From an uncultured Lachnospiraceae bacterium (GTDB lineage Bacteria; Bacillota; Clostridia; Lachnospirales; Lachnospiraceae), in the NCBI GenBank assembly GCA_934330725.1, contig CAKRGM010000007.1, forward strand, positions 44,483 through 108,482: a stretch of 64,000 nucleotides of DNA, written 5' to 3'. Positions 37,297 to 46,155 of the stretch are shown here, piece after piece. The stretch's first letter is position 1. Each line of letters starts with the position of its first letter. A program made the position numbers and the translations under genes. The notes beneath the pieces are model-generated. The model worked only from the letters and a program-made list of their open reading frames with translations. It did not search any database and was not told the origin of the DNA.

Positions 37297-38967
37297 TTAC
37301 ATCTGAGCTTCCATTATTATAGGCAGAATGACAGGATTCCTTTTCATTTTTTTCCAAAGGTAATCACTTAAATCATCCTTGATTATATTCTTTATCTTGC
37401 TCCAGTCTGCAATATTCTTATGAAGACAACGCTCAACTGAATCAGATACTACTTCTTTTGCTTCTTTTAATAAATCTTCAGCTTCCCTTACATATACAAA
37501 TCCTCTTGTTACAATATCAGGGCCTGCCACAAGCTGTCCTGAATACTTTTCAAGTGTAAGGACAACTATTATTATTCCATTCTCTGCAAGATTCTGTCTG
37601 TCACGTAATACAATATTACCAACATCTCCTACTCCAAGTCCATCTACAAGAATTGCTCCGGTATGAACATGTCCCGTTATTTCGCCTTTTTTATCACTAA
37701 GTTCAATAATATCACCAGACTTGGCAATAAACACATGATCCTTATCATATCCAAGTGACATTACAACATCTCTTTGTGCACATAAATGTCTGTATTCACC
37801 ATGAACAGGTATCGCATACTTAGGCTTAACAAGTGAATATATAAGTTTTATCTCTTCCTGGCATGCATGTCCTGATACATGAGTATCCTGGAAAATTACT
37901 TTGGCTCCCTTCATACCGAGCTCATTAATAACCTTAGCCACTGATTTTTCATTTCCGGGAATAGGTGTAGATGAAAATACTACGCAATCGCCAGGCATAA
38001 TTGAAACTCTCCTGTGCAGTGATGCTGCCATTCTGGAAAGTGCAGCCATTGATTCTCCCTGACTTCCTGTTGTAATAAGCACAATCTGTTCAGGAGTATA
38101 ATTTTTCATCTGTTCCGTATCTATCAAAACGCCATCAGGAATATTTAAATAATCCATTTCTTCTGCAACTTCAATGATATTTACCATACTTCTGCCTTCA
38201 ACACATACTTTTCGTCCATACTTTATTGCAGAATTTATTATCTGTTGCACACGGTCAACATTTGAAGCAAACGTCGCTATTATAAGTCTGCTGTTCTTAT
38301 TATCATTAAATATCTTATCAAATGTATCACCTACTGTTCTTTCTGACATTGTAAATCCCGGGCGCAATGCATTTGTACTGTCACACATAAGTACAAGTAC
38401 ACCTTTTTTACCTATCTCGCCAAGTCTCTGCAGATCAATAGGATCTCCAAATACAGGTGTATAATCAACCTTAAAATCTCCTGTATGAACAATAATGCCG
38501 GCCGGTGAATAAATCGCCAGTGCTGCTGCATCAGCTATACTATGGTTAGTTCTTATGAATTCAACTCTGAAATCCCCGAGATTTATGGACTGGCCATATT
38601 TTACGACCTTTTTCTTTATTCCTCTCTGCATACCATGTTCTTTTAACTTTGAATCGATAAGACCCATTGTAAGTCGTGTTGCATAAATAGGCGCCGGAAC
38701 TTCCTTTAGAACATATGGTATAGCTCCTATATGATCTTCATGTCCATGAGTTATAACAAATCCCTTCACCTTATCAATATTCTCTTTTAAATATGTTACA
38801 TCTGGTATAACCAGATCAATTCCCAGCATTTCCTCCTCTGGAAATGCAAGTCCGCAATCCACAACAATAATACTGTCATCATATTGAATGGCAGTAATAT
38901 TCATTCCTATCTGTTCAAGACCACCTAAAGGTATAATCTTAACAGAACCAATATTCTCTTTTTTCAT
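37297..38967 (-). CDS. rnj: Ribonuclease J
   Basis: 556 aa metallo-beta-lactamase/beta-CASP protein. Metal motif HGHEDHIG follows VKGFVITH, then TGDFKVDYTP, the beta-CASP part with STPIPGNEK and HVSGHACQEE, and a C-terminal dimerisation domain. RNase J has 5'-3' exo- and endonuclease activity in mRNA decay and rRNA maturation. The lineage usually has one or two copies; only this one is in the window. Confidence 0.95.
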   Translation of the reverse strand: MKKENIGSVKIIPLGGLEQIGMNITAIQYDDSIIVVDCGLAFPEEEMLGIDLVIPDVTYLKENIDKVKGFVITHGHEDHIGAIPYVLKEVPAPIYATRLTMGLIDSKLKEHGMQRGIKKKVVKYGQSINLGDFRVEFIRTNHSIADAAALAIYSPAGIIVHTGDFKVDYTPVFGDPIDLQRLGEIGKKGVLVLMCDSTNALRPGFTMSERTVGDTFDKIFNDNKNSRLIIATFASNVDRVQQIINSAIKYGRKVCVEGRSMVNIIEVAEEMDYLNIPDGVLIDTEQMKNYTPEQIVLITTGSQGESMAALSRMAASLHRRVSIMPGDCVVFSSTPIPGNEKSVAKVINELGMKGAKVIFQDTHVSGHACQEEIKLIYSLVKPKYAIPVHGEYRHLCAQRDVVMSLGYDKDHVFIAKSGDIIELSDKKGEITGHVHTGAILVDGLGVGDVGNIVLRDRQNLAENGIIIVVLTLEKYSGQLVAGPDIVTRGFVYVREAEDLLKEAKEVVSDSVERCLHKNIADWSKIKNIIKDDLSDYLWKKMKRNPVILPIIMEAQM

Positions 38968-38980
38968 ATAACACCTCGTT

Positions 38981-39241
38981 CTATTCTAAATCAACATCAT
39001 CAAGCAATTCTGAAAAAATCTTACTTACATACTTAATTTCTTCGTCATCCGCAAATTCATAAGCAGCTTCAGCATCCTCTGCTTTTGATGTATCTTTTAA
39101 TATAAAAGCTTCCGCTTCATCATCTTCTTCATTATCCGAATCTGTGACCAGTAAATAGTTCACTCCATTAACTCTTGTCTCTTCAATCACATAAAAATCA
39201 ACACTTTCATCATCATCAGTGATAAATGTAATCTTCTGCAT
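38981..39241 (-). CDS. DUF1292 family protein
   Basis: 86 aa, very acidic (runs of Asp/Glu). It begins MQKITFITDDDESVDFYVIEE and contains NYLLVTDSDNEEDDEAEAFI, a close fit to the DUF1292 family found after ruvX in Firmicutes. Function unknown. It belongs to the ireB-ruvX-DUF1292 set. Confidence 0.88.
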   Translation of the reverse strand: MQKITFITDDDESVDFYVIEETRVNGVNYLLVTDSDNEEDDEAEAFILKDTSKAEDAEAAYEFADDEEIKYVSKIFSELLDDVDLE

Positions 39242-39383
39242 CCTGCACCTTGCCTTCTGTTATTCTTCACAATTTATATTTATAATATTTTAAAAATCAC
39301 GCATACATTTTTATACATGTCAATAAAACTGTAAGCCTGCACAACTGTACAAGCCTACTTCAATTAAATTATATCAATATCAT

Positions 39384-39812
39384 TTATCTTTTGTTTGCTT
39401 TGCTGTCAAGATATCCCTGTAAAATAAATGTAGCTGCTATCTTATCTATGACAGCTTTTCTGTTTTCTCTTCTGACACCGCTTTCCATAAGTACTTTATT
39501 GGCAGATACCGTTGACAGCCTTTCATCCCACATAATAACCTGAAGTCCTGTTCTTCTTTCAAGCATCGCTGCAAACTCTCTGCATGCCTCAACACGTTCA
39601 CCTTCTGTATTATTCATGTTCTTGGGAAGTCCAAGCACTATCTCTTCTACATTGTATTCTTCAATAAGCGCCTCTATTCTTGCAAGCGTTTTTCTTAGCT
39701 TGTTTTCTTCTTTACGCGTAATTGTCTCGATTCCCTGTGCTGTAATACCAAGTTCATCACTTATTGCAACACCCACTGTCTTAGAACCGTAATCTAATCC
39801 GATAATTCTCAT
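39384..39812 (-). CDS. ruvX: RuvX/YqgF, putative Holliday junction resolvase / pre-16S rRNA nuclease
   Basis: 142 aa RNase H-fold protein: RIIGLDYGSKTVGVAISDELG (first Asp), EEIVLGLPKNMNNTEG, and WDERLSTVSANKVL. YqgF is implicated in pre-16S rRNA 5' processing. It is directly preceded by ireB, as in most Clostridia and Bacilli. Confidence 0.95.
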   Translation of the reverse strand: MRIIGLDYGSKTVGVAISDELGITAQGIETITRKEENKLRKTLARIEALIEEYNVEEIVLGLPKNMNNTEGERVEACREFAAMLERRTGLQVIMWDERLSTVSANKVLMESGVRRENRKAVIDKIAATFILQGYLDSKANKR

Positions 39813-39814
39813 GC

Positions 39815-40078
39815 TTACAGTCCTTTTCCTTCAATAAAATATTTTATCATTTCCTCTACAAGTTCATCCCGTTCAACCTTCATTATAAGACTTCTTGCAT
39901 TATTATGGCTTGTTATATATGTCGGATCTCCTGACATAATATACCCAACCATCTGGTTAACAGGGTTATATCCTTTTTCCTTTAAAGCCTGATATACCTG
40001 TTCAAGTATATTCTCAACCGATATTGTTTTATCTGGCTGAGTCTTAAAAAATTGTGTATTATTATCTACCATTTTCAT
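39815..40078 (-). CDS. IreB family regulatory phosphoprotein
   Basis: Start probably at 40078 or 40072; the frame stays open to 40120 but the extra residues look non-coding. 87 aa matches the family. Core: EQVYQALKEKGYNPVNQMVGYIMSGDPTYITSHNNAR, seen as residues about 22-58. IreB is a substrate of the PASTA-kinase IreK in Enterococcus and acts in cell-wall stress responses. Followed immediately by ruvX. Confidence 0.9.
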   Translation of the reverse strand: MKMVDNNTQFFKTQPDKTISVENILEQVYQALKEKGYNPVNQMVGYIMSGDPTYITSHNNARSLIMKVERDELVEEMIKYFIEGKGL

Positions 40079-40156
40079 CACGTCCTTTTCGTATATGTAT
40101 TTATCATATAATAAAATCAAAAATAAAACAAGTACAGTATGAAAAATATTTATTTA

Positions 40157-41047
40157 TCAATCAGCCTGCTGGTCATTTTTCACATGTACATCAAGCTGGT
40201 TGAATGGTATTTCAATTCCGTCCTTATCAAATGCTGCCTTATATTCTTCAAGAAGCGAAAATCTTACATCCCAGTACTTATCCTGTTCAACCCATGCACG
40301 TGTTTCCAGTGTAACACAGCTTTCATCAAGCCTTTTGACAACAACCTTAATATCCTTATCTTTTCTGATTTCAGCTGTATTTTTCATTATTCCTTTAAGT
40401 ATTTCCTTGGCCTTATTTACATCTGAACCATATCCTATACCTATTTCAATATCAATTCTTCTCATATTTTCTGCGCCGACATTAATTATGCTTGAATTAG
40501 CCAGTTTTCCATTTGGAAGCATGACAACTTTATTATCAACTGTACGCAGTCTTGTATACAAAAGCTCTACTGATACTACTGTTCCTTCATTCTCTCCTGA
40601 AATAATATAGTCGCCAATAGTAAACGGATGAAATACCAGCAAAAGTATTCCACCGGCAAAATTTGAAAGGCTTCCCTGCAGTGACATTCCAATTGCAAGT
40701 GCTGCAGAACCAAATATTGTAAGAAGCGAAGTCGTCTGTATTCCAAGCATATCAATGACCATAAGCAGAAGTACTGCATATAAAATAACCTTAATCATTG
40801 AGCCAAAAAACTTTGCAACACCTACATCCAGGTCTTTTTTCTGTACTGCTTTATTATAAAATCCGAGTATTACTTTTACTACCTTTTTACCCACTTTCCA
40901 TATAATATATGCAAGTATTGCTTTGAGCAGAAATTTAACACTCCAGTCACCAAACTGTGTCAGCAGTTCCTTAATATGATCTAATGTAAAAAAAGACTGA
41001 ATCGTATTCGCATCTATCTGCGTATCTAACAATATAATTTTATCCAT
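40157..41047 (-). CDS. mscS: Small-conductance mechanosensitive channel (MscS family)
   Basis: Start at ATG 41047, six bases after AGG. 296 aa: an N-terminal helix and two further membrane helices, the pore-lining helix around GMSLQGSLSNFAGGILLLVF, then the beta domain with FTIGDYIISGENEGTVVSVELLYT-type motif and an alpha/beta C-terminus. Opens on membrane tension during hypo-osmotic shock. Confidence 0.93.
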   Translation of the reverse strand: MDKIILLDTQIDANTIQSFFTLDHIKELLTQFGDWSVKFLLKAILAYIIWKVGKKVVKVILGFYNKAVQKKDLDVGVAKFFGSMIKVILYAVLLLMVIDMLGIQTTSLLTIFGSAALAIGMSLQGSLSNFAGGILLLVFHPFTIGDYIISGENEGTVVSVELLYTRLRTVDNKVVMLPNGKLANSSIINVGAENMRRIDIEIGIGYGSDVNKAKEILKGIMKNTAEIRKDKDIKVVVKRLDESCVTLETRAWVEQDKYWDVRFSLLEEYKAAFDKDGIEIPFNQLDVHVKNDQQAD

Positions 41048-41081
41048 GTTAAACCTCATTTTCCTGTATGTATTTTTGTTT

Positions 41082-43514
41082 TTATTTTCTTAAGGCCTCA
41101 AGTTTCTTCTTCATTTCTGTTTCAATTTTTTTATTTTCTTCTTCTGCTAACCTGGCTTTTTTCTCCGCATGAATTTTGGCTCTCCATGCATCATTTGCCG
41201 CTTTTTGTGCCTTAAGCTGTGCTTCAAGCGCTTCCTTTGCCTCTTTTTCAGCTGCAAGCTTTAATTCATTGGCTTTTTGTGCTTCTTTTACTGCTTTATT
41301 TTTGGCTATTTTAGCTTCCCTTATGATTTCATTAGCCTGTTTTTCGATATCTGTAAATGGAACATATTCATAAACACTCATTGACAAAGGTTCAATGTCT
41401 GCACTTATCTTATACAAAGCACCATTGTACTGTGTATCCTCTGATTTAATAATTCCATATCCTTTATCCGAGTATGCTTTTTTTGATGTACTTTCAAATA
41501 CTTTCTTATATTTCCCCTGATAATTAACACCCAAATTGAACTTCTCACGTTTAACCGGTGTGAAATTAAGAATAACAAGCACTATACCACCATTTTCAGA
41601 CTTTCTTATAAAAGAAAGCACTGTCTCATTTACCGAGTAATCGTCAACCCACTCAAACCCTTCACTGCTGTTATCAAGCTGATAGAATTCCGGATAATGT
41701 TTGTAAAGTGTATTAAGACTCTCAATGTATTTTTCAAACTTTCTACACTGCTTTGAGTTGACAAGTTTTTTACCAGGATGTGCATATAAATATCCATAAA
41801 TCAGCTTTGCATCCAGTTTCTTATCTTCTATGCCGTTTTCCGGTGATATATCAAGAATGTTTCTGTCTTCAAAGCATTCATGTGAAAGCTGAAGGCAATA
41901 ATTCTCATTGTAGCTGTACAGTAATCCATCCGTGAGCTTCCTGTAATCAGCCTTTCTGTACAAAGGATCTTTCTCAATAAAAGAAATTACCTCTCTGCTC
42001 CAGTTATCATTCCATTTATAATCGAATCCAAGTCCTGTATTGTCAGAAACATTATCATTCTCTTTAAAAGCTTTCCTGTCGCATGTTACCTGTGGCCATC
42101 CGCTTGACTCCTGTGCAAATAAAAGTACATCAAGCGCATATTTCATTACTGTTGCTTTTAGCTGTCTTAAAAAGGCAATAGCATCAAGATTATGGTTTCC
42201 TCCATATATATTAGGACGCCATTCACCAGGATTTCTTCCATAGTCAAGATACAGTAAAGATGCTGTTTCACCAAACCTGATTCCGTCAATTTTATATTTT
42301 TTTATCCAGAACATAACAGCAGATAACATAAAAGCTCTTACCTGAGGTTTTGAATAATCAAATGTTGCCGCACATATTTCAGGATGATTATAAAGTATCG
42401 TGTCCTGAAGCTCATACTGTGACGATCCGTCAAATCTGTATAATCCCATGGCACTTCGATCCATAAATGCAATATTCCAGTCAATAATTACTTTCATTTT
42501 TAATTCATGAACCATGCCTGTTATTTCTTCAAATGCCTCTAATCCTCCGATTCTTCTTGTGACACTATAATATCCAAGAGTTTCATACCCTCTTGACTGA
42601 TCGTTGCAGTACTCACACAACGGCATAAACTCAACATGTGTAAATCCCATATCGGATGCAAGTTTTATCTGTCTTATGATACTTTCCTTATCTGACATAT
42701 CTTCATAATCTATTTCATATACAGACACAGGTCTGTCAATATCATTACCATATGCCACTTCACAATGGGAATCGCCTTTTACTGCTTTATGTAAACTGCC
42801 ATCAGTTTTCTCATGTCCGTTTTTCCCACAGTCTGTCTCTTCCGGTACCAGGGAACAGTAGCCATTACTTTTATTAAAGCTTTCGGAATAAGGGTCACTT
42901 TTTAATAATATTCTTCTGTCTTTTGTTTTTATCTCATACCTGAATTCATCTGCTGCTTTAATGCCAGGAATAAATATAGAAAAAATACCAGTATTGCTTA
43001 TCCGGCTCATCTGGTTTATCCTTCCATCCCAATTATTAAAGTTACCGACTACACTCACCCTCAGCGCCTCAGGTGCCCATACATTAAAGCATACACCTGA
43101 AACATTATCTTTTTGCACTAAGTGAGCTCCAAAGTAATTATATGCATCAGTCAGCGTGCCTGCATTAAATTTTTTAATTACAGTCTCATCAAATTCAGGC
43201 CTGAAGGCGTATGGATCGGTATATTCTGTCTTCTTTCCACTGATATTTTCATAACATACAGTATACTTATATATCTTTTTCCCTGGAATTATAACTGCAT
43301 AATATCCGGCTTCATCCGCCTTTTCCATTGGATATATTTTTTTCTTTCCTTCAACCCGTATCGAAACATCTACTGCATCAGGTCTGAAAACCTGAATAAG
43401 AAATCCGTTCTTACATAAACGACCACCTAAGAGTTCATGTGGATTATCACTTTCTGAATATACTATTCCTTCAATATCGGGCCAGTTCATTTGTTCATAT
43501 ATTTTTTCATTCAT
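41082..43514 (-). CDS. GlgB-like protein with degenerate active site and C-terminal coiled coil (predicted pseudoenzyme)
   Basis: Start at ATG 43514, GGAG six bases upstream; 810 aa. Domain order follows glycogen branching enzyme: N1 beta-sandwich (about 20-105), CBM48 (about 135-210, GVCFNVWAPEALRVSVVGNF), (beta/alpha)8 barrel (about 265-610), C-terminal beta domain (to about 720). Fold residues are kept (MGFTHVEFMPL, LYLDYGRNPGEW, GLGFDYKWN), but the active site is gone. The nucleophile Asp of RVDAVAS is Gly415 (RFGETAS), the acid/base Glu of AEES is Gln468 (AQES), the third Asp of LSHDE is Glu546 (LSHEC), and the GHF of region II is lost. Residues about 722-810 form a Lys/Glu/Ala coiled coil absent from true GlgB. 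Glycogen binding or scaffolding is the likely role. Confidence 0.88.
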   Translation of the reverse strand: MNEKIYEQMNWPDIEGIVYSESDNPHELLGGRLCKNGFLIQVFRPDAVDVSIRVEGKKKIYPMEKADEAGYYAVIIPGKKIYKYTVCYENISGKKTEYTDPYAFRPEFDETVIKKFNAGTLTDAYNYFGAHLVQKDNVSGVCFNVWAPEALRVSVVGNFNNWDGRINQMSRISNTGIFSIFIPGIKAADEFRYEIKTKDRRILLKSDPYSESFNKSNGYCSLVPEETDCGKNGHEKTDGSLHKAVKGDSHCEVAYGNDIDRPVSVYEIDYEDMSDKESIIRQIKLASDMGFTHVEFMPLCEYCNDQSRGYETLGYYSVTRRIGGLEAFEEITGMVHELKMKVIIDWNIAFMDRSAMGLYRFDGSSQYELQDTILYNHPEICAATFDYSKPQVRAFMLSAVMFWIKKYKIDGIRFGETASLLYLDYGRNPGEWRPNIYGGNHNLDAIAFLRQLKATVMKYALDVLLFAQESSGWPQVTCDRKAFKENDNVSDNTGLGFDYKWNDNWSREVISFIEKDPLYRKADYRKLTDGLLYSYNENYCLQLSHECFEDRNILDISPENGIEDKKLDAKLIYGYLYAHPGKKLVNSKQCRKFEKYIESLNTLYKHYPEFYQLDNSSEGFEWVDDYSVNETVLSFIRKSENGGIVLVILNFTPVKREKFNLGVNYQGKYKKVFESTSKKAYSDKGYGIIKSEDTQYNGALYKISADIEPLSMSVYEYVPFTDIEKQANEIIREAKIAKNKAVKEAQKANELKLAAEKEAKEALEAQLKAQKAANDAWRAKIHAEKKARLAEEENKKIETEMKKKLEALRK

Positions 43515-43695
43515 AATAATCTCCATTCCGCAGGCGATTTCTCATCTGCCATCAATGACTGTCTGCATAAGAGTTCTTGAATCCTTATTTAAACAGTATA
43601 ACACAGGTTTATGATTTTGGCGACACAAAAAACACACGCTGCCTTCTGTGAAATTCTGTAAAAGTTACTGTTCACATGCGCCATTTAATGTAAAC

Positions 43696-43734
43696 AAAGA
43701 CCAGCCTGAACATTATCACGCCAGGCTGGCCTTT
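43696..43734 (-). terminator. Rho-independent terminator after serC-serA
   Basis: Strong GC stem: CAGCCTG (minus, 43722-43729 side) pairs with CAGGCTGG (43701-43708 side), flanked by AAAGG/TCTTT, with a 13-nt loop and a T-rich end on the minus strand. It lies about 20 nt after the serA stop. Confidence 0.85.
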
Positions 43735-43755
43735 ATACATAATTTGTATTTACTG

Positions 43756-44919
43756 TTATTTTATAACTCTTACCTTTATTACGCCATCGATTGAAGCTAA
43801 AATATCAACTGTATTCTCATCAATTGACTTATCAACATCAAACAGTGAATATGCATATTCACCTCTTGATTTATTAGCCATCTCAGCAATATTTATATCA
43901 GCATCACCAAGTATTGTTGTAATCTTACTGATGATAGCAGGCACATTCTTGTGGCATACTGTAATTCTTCCTTCTGTATTGCATACGCCAAGATCACAAT
44001 TAGGATAATTTACAGAATTAACCACATTACCATTCTCAATATAATTTCTTAATTCGTTAACTGCCATAACAGCACAATTATCTTCCGCTTCTTCAGTTGA
44101 AGCTCCAAGATGTGGAATAACTATAGCATTTTCCATTGCTGCTACCTTTGCATTAGGGAAATCAGTAACATACTTCTTTACTTTATTATTCTTTAATGCT
44201 TCAGCGATTGCATCATCATCAACAAGGACATCTCTGGCACAGTTAATTATAACCACACCGTCTTTCATCTTTTCAAAAGCATCCTTATTTATCATGCCTT
44301 TTGTGCTGTCCATAGCAGGAACATGTATAGTGATATAGTCACAATCCTTATATATTTCATCAACATTTACAATATGTTTTACATGTCTTGAAAGGTTCCA
44401 TGCAGCATTTACAGAAAGAAACGGATCATAACCATAAACTTCCATTCCAAGTGAAGTTGCAGCATTAGCTACCAGCTGTCCAATAGCTCCAAGACCGATA
44501 ACGCCTAACTTCTTACCCTTTATTTCATTACCTGCAAAAGCCTTCTTAGCCTTTTCAGCATCCTTTGCAATATCTGCATTATCTTTATTTTCTTTTACCC
44601 AGTCAATACCACCGATAACATCCCTTGCTGCAATAAGCATAGCTGTTATAACATGTTCCTTAACTGCATTTGCGTTAGCGCCAGGTGTATTAAATACAAC
44701 AACACCCTGTTCTGCACACTTATCAAGTGGAATATTATTTACACCGGCACCTGCTCTTGCTATAGCAAGTAAATTATCGCTAAGCTCCATATCATGCATT
44801 TTAGCACTTCTTACAAGTACTGCCTGTGCATCTTCAAATGAACTCTCAGTATTATAATCATCAGAGAATAATTTAAGACCTGTTTCTGAAATATTATTTA
44901 AGCAATTAACGTTAATCAT
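43756..44919 (-). CDS. serA: D-3-phosphoglycerate dehydrogenase
   Basis: 387 aa. NAD-binding motif GVIGLGAIGQLVANAATSLG, catalytic Arg in NCARDVLVDDDAI, Glu, and His in IPHLGASTEEAEDN; a short C-terminal ACT domain (about 315-387) for feedback control. First step of serine biosynthesis. Its start overlaps the serC stop by one base, so the two are coupled. Confidence 0.95.
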   Translation of the reverse strand: MINVNCLNNISETGLKLFSDDYNTESSFEDAQAVLVRSAKMHDMELSDNLLAIARAGAGVNNIPLDKCAEQGVVVFNTPGANANAVKEHVITAMLIAARDVIGGIDWVKENKDNADIAKDAEKAKKAFAGNEIKGKKLGVIGLGAIGQLVANAATSLGMEVYGYDPFLSVNAAWNLSRHVKHIVNVDEIYKDCDYITIHVPAMDSTKGMINKDAFEKMKDGVVIINCARDVLVDDDAIAEALKNNKVKKYVTDFPNAKVAAMENAIVIPHLGASTEEAEDNCAVMAVNELRNYIENGNVVNSVNYPNCDLGVCNTEGRITVCHKNVPAIISKITTILGDADINIAEMANKSRGEYAYSLFDVDKSIDENTVDILASIDGVIKVRVIK

Positions 44920-46004
44920 TACTTTAAATTCTCCTTTTCAAACTTCTTCATAAACTCAACAAGCTTTTCAACACCTTCGATTGGCATTGCATTATAAATA
45001 GATGCTCTCATACCGCCAACTGTTCTGTGTCCCTTAAGATTTACAAATCCGGCCTTTGTTGCTTCTTCAACAAATTTGGCATCTAATTCCTTATCGCCTG
45101 TAACAAATGGAACATTCATAAGAGAACGGTCTTCTTTAACAACTGTTCCCTTGAAAAGTTTACTCTCATCAAGGTAATCATAAAGGATTTTTGCCTTCTT
45201 TTCATTGCGTTCCTTGATAGCTTCAAGGCCACCCTGCTTCTTTAACCATTTAAATACTTTTCCACAAATATAGATGCCATAGCATGGTGGAGTATTGTAA
45301 AGTGAATTAGCATCAGCCTGAGTCTTATATTTTAACATTGTTGGTGTGCCAGGAAGTACATCATCTGTAATTAAATCTTCACGTATAATTGCAATTACAA
45401 CACCTGCAGGACCAACGTTTTTCTGAACGCCACCATATATAATGCCATACTTTGTAACATCAACAGGCTCTGATAAAAAGCATGATGAAACATCAGCTAC
45501 AAGTGTATGACCCTTTGTATTAGGAAGCTTCTTATACTTTGTTCCATAGATTGTGTTATTCTCGCAAATGTAAACATAATCTGCATCTTCAGGAATATCA
45601 AGATCTGAACAATCCGGAATATATGAGAATGTCTTATCCTCTGAGGAAGCTACCGCAACAGCGTCACCATAAATCTGAGCCTCTTTCCATGCTTTTTTTG
45701 CCCACTGACCTGTGATGATATATGCTGCTTTTTTATTTTTCATAAGGTTCATTGGCACTGCTGCAAACTGCTGAGATGCACCGCCCTGTAAGAATAATAC
45801 CTTATAATTGTCTGGTATATTCATAAGATCTCTGATATCTGCTTCTGCTTCTTTAATGATATCATCAAACACCTTGGATCTGTGACTCATTTCCATTACA
45901 GACTGTCCTGAACCCTTATAATCAAGCATTTCATCTGCTGCTTCTTTTAATACCTCTTCCGGTAAAACTGCCGGACCTGCGCTAAAATTATAAACTCGTG
46001 CCAC
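44919..46004 (-). CDS. serC: Phosphoserine aminotransferase
   Basis: 361 aa, class V PLP aminotransferase. It opens YNFSAGPAVLPEEVL; the PLP lysine lies in IIYGGVQKNVGPAGV. Converts 3-phosphohydroxypyruvate to phosphoserine and sits in an operon with serA. No serB is nearby. Own consensus promoter at 46055-46083. Confidence 0.96.
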   Translation of the reverse strand: MARVYNFSAGPAVLPEEVLKEAADEMLDYKGSGQSVMEMSHRSKVFDDIIKEAEADIRDLMNIPDNYKVLFLQGGASQQFAAVPMNLMKNKKAAYIITGQWAKKAWKEAQIYGDAVAVASSEDKTFSYIPDCSDLDIPEDADYVYICENNTIYGTKYKKLPNTKGHTLVADVSSCFLSEPVDVTKYGIIYGGVQKNVGPAGVVIAIIREDLITDDVLPGTPTMLKYKTQADANSLYNTPPCYGIYICGKVFKWLKKQGGLEAIKERNEKKAKILYDYLDESKLFKGTVVKEDRSLMNVPFVTGDKELDAKFVEEATKAGFVNLKGHRTVGGMRASIYNAMPIEGVEKLVEFMKKFEKENLK

Positions 46005-46054
46005 TTTTTTATCCTCCTAAAGATATAAATTATTTATAAACATTATTACTTGCC

Positions 46055-46083
46055 ATTTTATGACATTGTGATAAATGTGTCAA
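46055..46083 (-). promoter_or_regulatory. Promoter of serC-serA
   Basis: Minus strand: perfect TTGACA (46078-46083), 17-nt spacer, TAAAAT (46055-46060), about 50 nt before the start codon. The spacer and -35 hold inverted TGACA half-sites (46061-46065 and 46078-46082), 12 bases apart, which could be an operator. Confidence 0.65.
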
Positions 46084-46125
46084 TATAAAAAGCTGCTACC
46101 GCAAAAATATCCCAATAATCGATAT

Positions 46126-46147
46126 ATATCAGGACTAATCCTGATAT
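46126..46147. repeat. 9-bp perfect palindrome between ilvB and serC
   Basis: ATATCAGGA (46126-46134), 4-base loop, exact complement (46139-46147), directly after the ilvB stop. No T-run follows on the minus strand. It is probably a weak terminator or transcript-end stabiliser, or an operator upstream of serC. Confidence 0.5.
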
Positions 46148-46155
46148 CATAATAT

